Below are positions 51,501 through 62,279 of a stretch of DNA of 64,000 nucleotides, piece after piece. The DNA lies in NCBI GenBank assembly GCA_030770545.1, contig JAUCMP010000028.1:12605501-12669500 (forward strand), in the 5' to 3' direction. Numbering within the stretch: the stretch's first letter is position 1; every line of letters starts with the position of its first letter. The notes under the pieces are model-generated. The model did not search any database. It saw only the letters and a program-made list of their open reading frames with translations, and had not been told where the DNA came from. The DNA comes from Macropodus opercularis (Eukaryota; Chordata; Actinopteri; Anabantiformes; Osphronemidae). Both the position numbers and the translations under genes were made by a program.

Positions 51501-52890
51501 TCGTTCCCCACGTTGGTAACCCAGGCGGCCGTGTCAGAAGCTGTACCGGCGAGCTTCTTTGTCACCTGGAAAGAGAGATTTATAATATGCGTAAACTGTC
51601 TGCGCAACTGAGTTCGTCAAAGCTGCAAAACAATTATTCATGTGATAAAAACCTTCTTGGTTGAATCCATTTTTAGGATGGATCCAAAGGTGGACGTGAT
51701 CCTGGCCTTGTACTCCTCCAGCCGCGACAGAATGTCGTAGCCGTAGACCGTCAGCAGCCAGACGGGTGATGGGAGAGGGGGCATCTGAGGCGGTGGTGGA
51801 AACTGCTCCTTCACAGTCGACAAGGCCATGAACCGCTCGCACACACCAAGGTACTGTATCGCTCTGCGCATCCAGGCGTCGGAGTGCTGCTCCCGCAGGG
51901 TGTTGCACAGCTGAGTGGCACTGTTTCCCAGAGTCCGGGATTTCATTTGTGCAATCACCCTCAGGTCACAGGACAACCTACGGAAATACAAGGTGAACAT
52001 GAAATGAAATATGACAAATACACACACACGCCGATGTACATGCAAAACCCCCATTTGTCTTACTTATACGTGAGTATGGCCGGAAACTGGCAACTGTAGG
52101 TGGGGGGCAGCTGCCCTAAGATGCCCTGTGACCACCCCCCAACCTTCTTCTTACATTGACGGCACTCCAAGTATTCTGTGGCCATGAGATACCAGCCGTC
52201 AATGTCTAGCACCCTCCGGATGGTTCTGTACAGCCCAGCCTTCACCATGGACCCTTTGCACGAAGGCTGGGGACAGGTGAGCTGCAGACGCCAGATCCGG
52301 TGAGGCATCCACAGAAACAGCCGGCTTGCAAAGAAGGGGTCGGGGGATGCAGGAGGCTGGCTGTAGATTGGCCGGGGTTGGGAGGGGTACCACCACAGCC
52401 TCAGCTCACTGACCAGACAGGACCTCCCGAAGCTGTCCCTGGTAAATAGAATCTGGCCAATCCACTTCTGCTGCTCCTGAGTGAGGGCTGCTCGCCACGA
52501 GTCTGGCAGCAGCTAGAGAGAGAGAGAGAGAAATAAAACACAGACCTAAGAGCATGACTTTGATTGGGAGCATCAGATGTGTGGCTCACGACTTCACCTC
52601 AGCACTGTCAGCAGGTTTGATAGCGAGGGCGGCAAGAAATTCCTCCTGCCCTTTCTCCCTGGAGGGGGCCTGTAGTGCAGCAGCTGTGTGGTCCTCCACC
52701 ACAATAGCTGTAGCCTGACTGACAGCCGGAGATGCTGGTGATGGCTGTGACGTTTGCACATCAAACTCCTGGGAGGCCTCCAGCAGATCCTGGTCTGTGG
52801 GCTCAGCAGAGGCACCGGATCCCTTTGCTGGAGAAGTAGGGGCAGGAGGCGGATGCAGTGGAGTAGGGAGAGGGCCCTGTCCACTTGAGG
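48578..52890 (-). CDS. Large uncharacterised teleost protein with DDE transposase-like core (body exons)
   Basis: Minus-strand exons by splice sites and phase: 52890-52598, 52512-52064, 51977-51653, 51565-51320, 51222-50661, 50554-50330, 50240-49969, 49810-49548, 49465-49217 and 49109-48578. All are open. The second holds a cysteine-rich region (FLWMPHRIWRLQLTCPQPSC, YLECRQCKKK), resembling the domain called DUF6729 (from memory). Acidic residues in KMDSTKK, LMYVDRDCC and RLDVWHLMRR fit an RNase H/DDE core. RHHLSCIQDPPGVQLYTETG and FHLHLNRFIPGT follow. The C-terminus has CSKCGQPKRLETGH...YC. AATAAA lies at 48550-48545. I recognise a multi-copy fish family, but no function is established; a mobile or domesticated transposase is inference. 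Confidence 0.75.
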
Positions 52891-53794
52891 CTGAGGAATC
52901 CAAATATTCCATTATCAGGAGGGAGAAATCAGTTCAGAAGATGACTGAGTGAAACATTTAGTTCAATGCATGTTAATAGTGATGAAGCAGCCATGAGCAT
53001 AAAGACAACACAGGGCACCACAGGGTGATTTGGATTACACAAGGTGAGGACAACACTAAATGATAAGAGGCACAATAGACCTGGTTAGACAGACAGCAGC
53101 TAAAGGCAGCTACAGAGGTAGTTAAAGAAGCATGAAGGAGTGGTCAGTCTGCAAATAAGCCCATTAGTGACATATGATTGGTGAGGACAACCCGCTTGGT
53201 GATCAGAATTAGCAGGGGTGAGAGGTTTAATTATTTACACCAAACCTACCAGTGTGTTTCCTGTCCTTTGTATTTCAGAAACAAAATAAAAACAATAGTC
53301 AACTTGACATTGTGTACTTTCTTCTGTAAACAGAAATCTTACATCCATTGCACATCGTACTTACAGTCCTCTGTGTCAACAACCGCCTTGACCAGCTCTT
53401 CATCCGTGGGTTCCCTTGCGGCTGCAAATGGTCTGAAGGAGGCTGTAATGAGACATTGTGTGAAAAGAAACTAGAAATGCACAGTGGCCACACAATGTTC
53501 TACAGCTTAATGTTCAATGTTTCCCAGCACTGCTTACTCGCAGGCTTGTGGCCCAGCAGTTTGTTAATTGTGGCCTTCGTTTCCACAGCAGAGAGAGAAC
53601 GCCGCCCAGAGACGAAGGTGGAAAGAGCAGAACCCAGGGTCCTATAGCAAAACAGATGACGCACAACATCAGTGGTCAGTGGGGCATACAGGTCAACAAC
53701 ATTCGAGATGAGCAGGTTTAAAATGGAGTAATATACTTTGAGGCACTCTTGGCTTGCTGACAGAGGCGGTGCTGGCAGACACGGCTGCTCTCTG

Positions 53795-54500
53795 TCAGTC
53801 TCTTTTCCTGACGTACAGGACAGCACACTCCATCTTTGTGCCAGATGCAGGCACCTTTCTACGGAGGTAGTTGACAAATCTATGCGCACAACACAATGTG
53901 TTCTTTTTTAGTTTATCGTCGTGGCTATTGCTGTTGGACCATAACATGCTTATATAGGAAAACACACACCGTTTTTTTTGGGTCCTCAGACTCATACAGG
54001 CTTTGCAGGGTCTCAAATTTAAAATCTCCAAAGCCAACAAGTGCCTGTCCCTCCTGGCCCGGTTTGCGAGATTTTGTCCGAGCCTCCTCAAACGCACAGT
54101 GGAACCTGACTGCCTCCACAAAGTCAGGGTATCCTGAGGAGTACCGGGTGAATGCATCCTGCAGTCACACAAACAGAGGTCGACACTGTCTACAAACATT
54201 TTGTTGCATGTTTCACATGTAAAAGTAATTACCTTGTTGGCCATCAGCGGGGACTGAGACCCTGTCCTCTCTCGCTCCTTCTGGTGGGAGGCGACCAGGT
54301 TGACAGCGTAGCCCACATCATTCTCCAGAAGCCAGTGGAAGGTCTTCCCCTGGTACGTCCCAAACTGGATCTTCCACCGGCTTAGCACTAGAGTGGCGTT
54401 TGCTGTGTCGCCACCCTCAGAGGTGACGAGGGCCCACGCCTCCGCATCCACATCCTCCGGGCTTTTGGCCCTGTAGGCCACCTGACCCCAGCTCCCTGCT
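53795..54500 (-). CDS. N-terminal exons of the large transposase-like gene (copy B), with premature stop
   Basis: Exons: about 54500-54233 (AYRAKSPEDVDAEAWALVTS, then HWLLENDVGYAVNLVASHQK), 54158-53968 (FVEAVRFHCAFEEARTKSRK, GQEGQALVGFGDFKFETLQS) and 53879 onward (FVNYLRRKVPASGTKMECAV). They lie upstream of, and in line with, the body exons at 52890-48578, and in related fish proteins I recall these parts being joined. Here the third exon meets TGA at 53797-53795 (KRD then stop) where copy A has AGA. Either the gene is broken, or splicing leaves the exon before the stop. The true start codon is unresolved. Confidence 0.6.
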
Positions 54501-54828
54501 GAGGAGCAGAGGCTTGTGCCTCACTTGACGCTTTTAAGAGCAGGGTCCCATTAGCAGCTCTACGAAAATGTGGGTGCTCCATTTAAATGCAGAAAGTAAA
54601 ACTCAGTGGAGTGCAGATATTAAAATAAATGTGCAAATGAGGAAACTTACTAATGCAGTTATAATTAGTATGCAGTGTATAACTTCTTCATCTCTTTTGA
54701 TCTGAAACACAGAGAAAAACACCACATGACTACTAATTACAGCTAGGGTTGCTGTAATTAATCAGTACTAGTCAAGTAAAAACAGAAAACTGTAAATAAG
54801 ATGAAATACTTGATAATGTAATCAATAC

Positions 54829-55021
54829 ATACATTTTTTCTTATTGATAATGACTTTCTTCTACAAACCTCATGTTTAAAAAAACAAAAGCAAGAAATTG
54901 TTAAAATATGAAAAAGCTCAACTGAATACAGATAACTGTGTGTGTTTCCTGCACATCACTATGTTCATCGGATTAGTTAAGACTGATTGATTGATTAGTA
55001 ATTTTGCATACTTCCTCTGCG
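54829..55021. other. Spacer unique to copy B
   Basis: AT-rich DNA between two blocks that are homologous to copy A. No gene is seen. Confidence 0.4.
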
Positions 55022-57285
55022 TCCTTTCAAAAATAAAAGCATCAATCCAATTTACTGCTTAAATCGCAAGGCCATAGAGACATATTATACTACAGTGTCT
55101 TTCAAACCTTTATCATTCTGTTCACATGGGTGTCCTGCATCTACAGATGGCACATATAACTCAATCAAGACATACTGGGATGGAATGTGCTGCCCAGTGT
55201 TAGAGCTGGTCTTAGGGTAGGGCCAAAGATACACACTGGCAAATCATTGAGTAACGGCTATAAACAAAACACTGGACTATTCTGAAGTGGCCTTTTCTTC
55301 TAGCACTGAGCTAAATCACCCTGGAAAGAGCTGGAGCAGCTCATTAGGAACGTGTCTGTTCACAGGTGGAGAGTTACACAAATAGTTTGACTGAGTGACA
55401 GCTTGTCCCTCCAGCCACTAGAGGCTATGAAAAGGCAGCACTATGAAAGACAAAATCAGAATTCACGTAGCCTGGCCGTCTTCCAGAGCTGGGATGTGGG
55501 TGAAGAGTGAAGCACAGGTGGGTGACCTGACGAGCTGGCAACCAGAGGCGTGAATGAGGTGGAGTATCAATACAGGGGAGCTGAGGGGAAGGCACCGGAA
55601 CTGTGGGAACTGATTCCACAGGCTGATCAAGTGGGGAAAGCACTGATGAGAGAAGATGTTTGTTTCGTCTCAAAGCCTTTCTCAGCTACGTTATTACATC
55701 CAGCCTGTCACTCATATGACATCATGTGACCTCACTGATGTTTTGGTGAATTCTGAGCTGATCTTTACTGTTTCTGTTGTCGCTCTGATTCTGCATAATG
55801 ACATTTATGTTACAGTTAAACAATGTATTGTTGATTACTCTTATTACAGCAGCTTCCTTCCATCTCAAGCAAAGAGGAACCAGTGGAACCTTCTAGACTG
55901 GACGTCCTACAAACACAATTTAACACATGTAGTTGTAACCTAAATGCATCAAATGGAACGTTGAGTGACTGTCAACATCTCAGACTGAACCATGTCTGTC
56001 ATCTAGTGCTGCGAGCATTAAGCTTCCTCGACACCTGTGGAGCATCATCCAGTTCGACCTGGTTGTTTCAGCACAACAACGAAGCGCTTTTCTACAGAGA
56101 GCAATTGAACGCCCCACCGCCACCAGCTGGACGCACTGGCTAAATGCGGTTCAACACAGTCCTGCTTCTGGTGAGACACGCAGGGAACAGACGGAGAAAC
56201 TCTGACGACGGTGTGGCGCACTGGACATTTATGGCGCCAGGGCATCCTGTCCAGATCCCAGATCAGTCTTCTACTTAACGCTGTGTGGCCACTGGGACGG
56301 GGAGATTCTCACCTGCTTTGCTTCGGCGGAGCGATAATCAATTTTCGCCACTAGGTGGCAGCGTGATGTGTTCACTGCCGCGGTGATCCCTGCATAGCAG
56401 GAGCCGAAGCAGACACAGACACAGAGCGCGAGCTGTAGCATTAGCAGCCAGAAGCGCTGGCTGAGCGGACTGTGACTGTGTTGTTTCTGTGTTGCAGGTG
56501 AGGAAAGTGCACAAGCAGTATCATTGTTTGTATGCTGAGCATTGCTCCTTCAGAGGCCATATGATCGTGTTAGATATTTAACTTTGTTTGTTTTGAAGTG
56601 ACAGAAGTCACAAGTCATAATGTGAGCGCGCTATCGGTTTGTAGCATGTCGCTGCATTGAGTTACGTTGCTAAGGGTAATTATATGAACAGTGTTGTTCG
56701 AAGTGTTTGTTCATGTCACACTGTAAATTACGTTATTGTAATACCGTTAAGAAGCGGCTATGTATTTATTTAATGGTCTATGATGTACCTGGTGACCCCT
56801 GCATAGCAGGAGAAGCAGACACAGAGCGGGAGCTGTAGCATTAGCAGCCAGAAGCGCTGGCTGAGCGGACTGTGACTGTGTTGTGTTCTGTGTTGCAGTT
56901 CACATTATTAAAGAAACTCAACTGACACTGGAACAAGACTCTTCTGTTCACGCGTGTAACAACCAACCAACTCCACTATGGTGTGAGGGAAAAGTTGTCC
57001 AACACGGTTCCACGTGAACTTAAACGTCTTCTCCAGACAAGACGCTGAACTTCACAACAACAACACGGAATATTTAGTTGAAACGCGCGAACAGACGGAG
57101 AAACAGGCAGAGTTACTAAGAAAAACCACCAAGACGAGAGAGAAAGTTCTGAACGCTACCAAGTTACTGAACTCAACAGCTACACGCTGATACAGAAATG
57201 ACCTGAAGAGATGCTCTGGAGCCACTAAAGAGAGAAACAAGTCTGTCAGGCACACTGAGACTAGATTTTCATTGTTTATAGGTTT
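55022..57285. repeat. Segmental duplicate, copy B
   Basis: It matches 46652-48268 except for an extra 785-bp segment (56371-57155). A short stretch near 47050-47200 of copy A is missing here (around 55425). No recognisable protein domain. Confidence 0.65.
56371..57155. mobile_element. 785-bp segment absent from copy A, possible solo LTR
   Basis: It lies between gtgatgtg and ctaccaag, which are adjacent in copy A (48138/48139). It contains a direct repeat of about 110 bp (56385-56509 and 56793-56899; ctgcatagcaggag to tctgtgttgcag). attaaag and a gaacaagactcttctgttca, cgcgtgtaaca ending look LTR-like. No clear target duplication was found. Confidence 0.35.
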
Positions 57286-58105
57286 TATCCTTTTGTTTGG
57301 TGCCGTGCGTGTGTTTTCCTAATGTAAATCTTGTGCCTTTTGAAAGACTTACAGGACCAGGTCGTAAAGTTCATCTGCTCCCGTTTCAGATTTGGCGTTT
57401 GCTGGTGTTGCTGGTTTCAATGTGTGGACACAGACTGACATCTGCTGGTGACTCTGAGGAACTGCAGGCGATGTTTTTGTACAAACGTGAACAGGTTTTA
57501 TTGCCTTTTATTGTTGTTTATTGTCTTTCCATGAGTAATCACAGGCGTCACACAAATTAGAAATATGCCAGAGTTAAATCAGTGACTGATATTAGCTGTG
57601 ACTTTGTTACAGGCTGAAACCCGAGATTCCTGTTGAGTACAGCAGTTTCTGTCTCTTCAGTCTGACGGTGTTGGTGTTAAAGCAGCAGAATCCTCGTCCC
57701 CACAGTCAGAGTCCAGTTTCTGACCCTGATGAGTCAAGTGAGCTCAGCCGTAGACGTCTGTCCTGTGTCTTCCGGGTCTTTGTCCTCAGGCCGATTCCTC
57801 ATCAATTAGCTGCTCGTGTCTTCTGTCAGAGCCGACGTACCAGCAGAACCCGGCCAGAGGAGACCCGGTCCATCCCAGCTGCTGAAGCCCCCGTCTGTGT
57901 GTAGGTGAGGACCCCTCCTGCTGCAGCTGAGCGTGTTTGTGTGTTTCTCCCGCCCTCCCCTGCCTCTTTCCCTTCCCCCTCTCTCAGCGGGGAGGGGGCT
58001 GGAGGCAGTAGTTGTCAGAGGAGGAGTTAATCTTTTGTTGCGTGGTCTGCAGTCCTCCAATCCTCGGCGTGTGACGCAAAGGCTGATTTGCAGAGTTTCC
58101 CATCA
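57286..58105. other. Unclassified spacer
   Basis: A frame at 57668-57904 is rich in serine and arginine and ends beside a GTGAGG donor-like site, but I recognise no domain. Probably non-coding. Confidence 0.3.
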
Positions 58106-58745
58106 GCCGGCTGGTGCTGGGCCACGTTGCAGGGCCCGAGCTTTGTCCGAGAAGACAGCTGAAAAACAGAAGTAAGTTTAGGTCGGCGTTAAAGCAAGCA
58201 TTGAATAAACAAACCAGGAGTGCATCGAGTAAAGACTTACCGTTCCAGACTTTCTTTACCGGGACAGGTGGTGTTCTTCCCCTTCGCCGCCTTGAACCGC
58301 CCCTTATCCAGCCTCTGCTGGTATCTGGGAGGGTAGAGGACTCTCCGCTTGTCATACTCGGGCAGGCGGTGCCAGAGCTTAATAAGCCTCTCTACCCTCT
58401 GGTCAGAAAGCCCCGTAAGGCTCCTAACTTCCACCAGGGCTCTCGCAAGCTTCAGGACATGTTGGTACCCTGGCTGGCCATCAGGACCCTGTTGCTGCTC
58501 CTCCTACAAAGAGACAAAAATAAAATAAAAGGAGCAAGACAGAAACTGAATTAACGAACTGGCTCACTGAAAGAGCTTTATATCATATTATCAGAAATTA
58601 CAACAGCATATATAATATAATTCATCATATTTCAAAGTCAGGATCTTGCCTCAGAGTCTGGGGGCAGCTGCTGGGAAGCAGGATCCTGACCCACAGGAGC
58701 CTCGCGAGGGGCGGCAGGATGCAGTGGGTCAGACTCGCTCTGTGT
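58106..58745 (-). pseudogene. Isolated exons 10-12 of the large transposase-like gene (third copy)
   Basis: Exon pieces: partial exon at about 58745-58650 (ends at the same GAG|GC donor), complete 263-nt exon 58503-58241 (KLWHRLPEYDKRRVLYPPRY, then QQRLDKGRFKAAKGKNTTC), and the start of the next exon at 58158-58106. They match 50060-49410. Both flanks break abruptly, so this is a duplicated fragment without promoter, core or 3' end. Confidence 0.7.
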
Positions 58746-59345
58746 GTCACACACTTGCTCACATTTACTGTGTGTGTGTTTGCACTGTGGACTCAGTCCT
58801 TCAGGTAATTTTCCTATGGCTTTGTCATGGCATCATGAAGCACATTATCTGAAATCTGTACAGTAATGTAAGTTATTTCTGATTTAACGGACCCTTATCA
58901 GGCGCAGTAAACACGTTAAAACGGGCGTCTGGGTTTTGCAAATGGTAACTCGGTCATGACTAAGTGTTTTACCGGCTTTACGTGGAATTAACCATGAAGT
59001 TTTAATGAAAAGCGGACAATTAGCTTTAATGAGTCCGACTTATTACGTGATGTCGTCTTTAAAAACAAACGACAAAACAACGCGGTTCATGGGGGGGAAT
59101 CATTTCTAAACCAAATGTATTTTCTACAAGTGTAATAAAGTCGTCATTTATTAAAACTGAATGAATTTGAAACTTACCTGCTCGCTGTCCGGCTCGCATT
59201 GACTTCGCTGGAGCGGATTGTAGGCGGGCGTTTTGAAAGTTGGAACCAATCCGCCTCTCCCATTGGACGCCGCAAACGGGCTTCTCGAAATTGGAACAAA
59301 TCGGGCCATTTGATTGGACGGCTGATTCGGGGCCTTGGGCAAAAA
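58746..59345. repeat. Rearranged duplicate of 46098-46545
   Basis: 58745-58800, 58850-58960 and 59224-59340 match parts of 46098-46545. Between them 58961-59220 is not present in the other copy. The TTGGAAC motif occurs only twice here. Confidence 0.55.
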
Positions 59346-59519
59346 TGTCACAGGCTTGTATGCCTATCTGTTTTAATATTGTTTACATGAAGTTTTACAT
59401 GAAGTTACACCCACACATGGCAACGCATGCGTTTCAAAGCATCGAACCACAAACACACTCACACAGATAGGCTTGTATGCCTATCTTTTTTAATTATGTT
59501 TATTATTGGTGTTATTGTC

Positions 59520-59593
59520 TGTTAAGCGCCTTGGACAACTCTGTGTTGGGATGTGGCGCTCTATAAATAAAGTTTGATTGATTGATTGATTGA
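59520..59593 (+). repeat. Retroposon-like 3' tail within the snRNA unit
   Basis: The pattern gttaagcgccttggacaact, then ggcgctctataaataaagtt and (tgat)n is a fish LINE/SINE tail. It recurs at 61120-61193 and 62720-62793 because it is part of the repeating unit. Confidence 0.6.
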
Positions 59594-59730
59594 CACTCAC
59601 GCATATAAAGTGACACAGGCAGGACACTCTGCAGCTCTGCGTGCACAAAACGCGAGGCCACGAGAAAGACTTGGGAGGGGTCGTCTCTCGACGCCGGTGT
59701 ATTTCTCTGTTACTTTCACAAAACTCTGGC

Positions 59731-59847
59731 GGCTCTGCCGAGGGGCAAAGCCCAGCAAAAATTGACTCAACCCGTTTGAGTTCCTCTCCACGGAAATCTT
59801 TAGTAAAAGGCGAAAGACTTGTGCGTTATGAAGAGAAACCGGAGCGA
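59731..59847 (-). ncRNA. U5 snRNA, unit 1
   Basis: The minus strand carries the invariant loop I (CGCCTTTTACTAAAG), flanking stem (TTTCCGTGGAGAGGAAC), an Sm site (CAATTTTTG) and a terminal hairpin (GGCTTTGCC/GGCAGAGCC). Length about 117 nt as expected; the exact 5' end is uncertain by a few bases. A 3' box (GTTTTGTGAAAGTAACAGA) follows at 59723-59705. U5 is a core component of the spliceosome, and its loop I contacts exon ends. Confidence 0.85.
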
Positions 59848-60021
59848 AGATGGCCCGGGCCTCAAAGCGAAGCAGAGGCCCCTCGTCTTCCCAGCCACAG
59901 CCGTCACGGAGGCCCAGCTATCGCCGCTTGCTAGGCCCCTCCCCTTGCCCGGAGCCATGCGCCCGATAGGCTCTGTGCAATCAGAGTGGCTCACGACTAG
60001 GCTTTTGTCTTGGACAGCTGA

Positions 60022-60185
60022 CGAGGGGAGAGCGCGAACGCAGTCCCCCACTACCACAAATTATGCAGTCGAGATTCCCGCATTTGGGGAATTCGCAGGG
60101 GTCAGACAGCCGGTGTGCAATGGCTGAGCCTCGCCCTGGGTGTACCACCTTCTTGATCATGGTATCTCCCCTGCCAGGTAAGTAT
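60022..60185 (-). ncRNA. U1 snRNA, unit 1
   Basis: The minus strand starts ATACTTACCTGGCAGGGGAG, the 5' splice-site recognition end. It continues through stem-loop I (loop GATCAAGAAG), and the Sm site (ATAATTTGTGG) and 3' stem (GGGGGACTGCGTTCGCGCTC) are intact. The length is 164 nt. In this unit and the next, nucleotide 43 is A; the third unit has U. Only 174 bp separate it from the U5 gene downstream. Confidence 0.95.
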
Positions 60186-60235
60186 GACTTGCTCCGCTCG
60201 CACTCAGGGAGCTCTCTCCGGGACTAACCACGCTC

Positions 60236-60267
60236 ACTGACGGTGCTGACAGTGGTAAGAAGGCAGC
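60236..60267 (-). promoter_or_regulatory. Candidate proximal sequence element of U1
   Basis: Upstream of U1 the minus strand reads GCTGCC at -82 to -77 and GCACCG at -61 to -56. The U2 gene of the same unit has the same two motifs at -81 to -76 and -62 to -57. This is where the snRNA PSE is expected. Confidence 0.5.
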
Positions 60268-60379
60268 TTTGCGGAGCCTACCGGTCTGCACCAGTTGTAC
60301 TTTTCAGTAAAGGCTGGCGAACGTTAGTCGCTGTTCTTTCTCTGTCTTGTTGTTTTCTCCCAAAGGGGAGCAAACTTGT

Positions 60380-60394
60380 CCCATCATGCATTGC
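60380..60394 (+). promoter_or_regulatory. SPH/ZNF143 (Staf) site, distal element of U1
   Basis: cccatcatgcattgc matches the ZNF143 (Staf) motif known from snRNA distal elements. It lies about 195-209 bp upstream of U1, the usual distance. It recurs in the other units at 61980 and 63580. Confidence 0.65.
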
Positions 60395-60491
60395 TGCCTT
60401 TTCCCACAGGAAATCCCATAGGCTGGACAGAAGGTGAGCCCGACAGAGCGGAGCGCAATGACAATGGCTTGGCGTTGAACACAGAGTGTGG

Positions 60492-60679
60492 GGGTGCACC
60501 GTTCCCAGAAGCGCTGCAATACCAGGTCGATGCGTGGAGTGGACGGAGCAAGCCCCTGTTCCACCTCCCTGCTCCAAAAAGCAATTTAATATATGGTCCC
60601 CGGGTAGGGGACGTATCAGATATTAAACTGATAAGAACAGATACTACACTTGATCTTAGCCAAAAGGCCGAGAAGCGAT
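60492..60679 (-). ncRNA. U2 snRNA, unit 1
   Basis: The minus strand starts ATCGCTTCTCGGCCTTTTGG and includes the branch-point recognition region (GTGTAGTATCTGTTC). It ends ...GAACGGTGCACCC, giving exactly 188 nt as in other vertebrates. U2 pairs with the intron branch site. Confidence 0.97.
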
Positions 60680-61330
60680 GACCTGCATGCTCGTGATGCC
60701 AGAGGCCGCCTCTTTTGGGCGCCCCTCGCTGGTCGCGGTGCAGTGTGTTGAACTGGCAGCGAGAAAGCGCCGTCTGCTTAGCACCGCCCACAGCCGTGCT
60801 CTCCTTGCACGCCCCCAGATCTTCCACATGACGATCCACTGCAGGCCCGCTGAGCGTCGGGGCCTGTGCTGACGCGCGTACATGACGTTACACCCACACA
60901 TGGCAACGCATGCGTTTCAAAGCATCGAACCACAAACACACTCACACAGATAGGCTTGTATGCCTATCTGTTTTAATATTGTTTACATGAAGTTTTACAT
61001 GAAGTTACACCCACACATGGCAACGCATGCGTTTCAAAGCATCGAACCACAAACACACTCACACAGATAGGCTTGTATGCCTATCTGTTTTAATATTGTT
61101 TATTATTGGTGTTATTGTCTGTTAAGCGCCTTGGACAACTCTGTGTTGGGATGTGGCGCTCTATAAATAAAGTTTGATTGATTGATTGATTGACACTCAC
61201 GCATATAAAGTGACACAGGCAGGACACTCTGCAGCTCTGCGTGCACAAAACGCGAGGCCACGAGAAAGACTTGGGAGGGGTCGTCTCTCGACGCCGGTGT
61301 ATTTCTCTGTTACTTTCACAAAACTCTGGC

Positions 61331-61447
61331 GGCTCTGCCGAGGGGCAAAGCCCAGCAAAAATTGACTCAACCCGTTTGAGTTCCTCTCCACGGAAATCTT
61401 TAGTAAAAGGCGAAAGACTTGTGCGTTATGAAGAGAAACCGGAGCGA
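61331..61447 (-). ncRNA. U5 snRNA, unit 2
   Basis: Same sequence as unit 1, shifted by 1600 bp: loop I, Sm site, terminal hairpin and 3' box are all intact. Confidence 0.85.
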
Positions 61448-61621
61448 AGATGGCCCGGGCCTCAAAGCGAAGCAGAGGCCCCTCGTCTTCCCAGCCACAG
61501 CCGTCACGGAGGCCCAGCTATCGCCGCTTGCTAGGCCCCTCCCCTTGCCCGGAGCCATGCGCCCGATAGGCTCTGTGCAATCAGAGTGGCTCACGACTAG
61601 GCTTTTGTCTTGGACAGCTGA

Positions 61622-61785
61622 CGAGGGGAGAGCGCGAACGCAGTCCCCCACTACCACAAATTATGCAGTCGAGATTCCCGCATTTGGGGAATTCGCAGGG
61701 GTCAGACAGCCGGTGTGCAATGGCTGAGCCTCGCCCTGGGTGTACCACCTTCTTGATCATGGTATCTCCCCTGCCAGGTAAGTAT
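61622..61785 (-). ncRNA. U1 snRNA, unit 2
   Basis: 164 nt, identical to unit 1 including A at nucleotide 43 (plus strand t at 61743). Confidence 0.95.
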
Positions 61786-62091
61786 GACTTGCTCCGCTCG
61801 CACTCAGGGAGCTCTCTCCGGGACTAACCACGCTCACTGACGGTGCTGACAGTGGTAAGAAGGCAGCTTTGCGGAGCCTACCGGTCTGCACCAGTTGTAC
61901 TTTTCAGTAAAGGCTGGCGAACGTTAGTCGCTGTTCTTTCTCTGTCTTGTTGTTTTCTCCCAAAGGGGAGCAAACTTGTCCCATCATGCATTGCTGCCTT
62001 TTCCCACAGGAAATCCCATAGGCTGGACAGAAGGTGAGCCCGACAGAGCGGAGCGCAATGACAATGGCTTGGCGTTGAACACAGAGTGTGG

Positions 62092-62279
62092 GGGTGCACC
62101 GTTCCCAGAAGCGCTGCAATACCAGGTCGATGCGTGGAGTGGACGGAGCAAGCCCCTGTTCCACCTCCCTGCTCCAAAAAGCAATTTAATATATGGTCCC
62201 CGGGTAGGGGACGTATCAGATATTAAACTGATAAGAACAGATACTACACTTGATCTTAGCCAAAAGGCCGAGAAGCGAT
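62092..62279 (-). ncRNA. U2 snRNA, unit 2
   Basis: 188 nt, identical to unit 1. The upstream PSE-like motifs are conserved. Confidence 0.97.

Noticed and set aside
60960..61080. Repeats in the snRNA spacer as a CRISPR-like array
   Set aside because: Only two adjacent copies with no regular spacers, in a eukaryotic genome.
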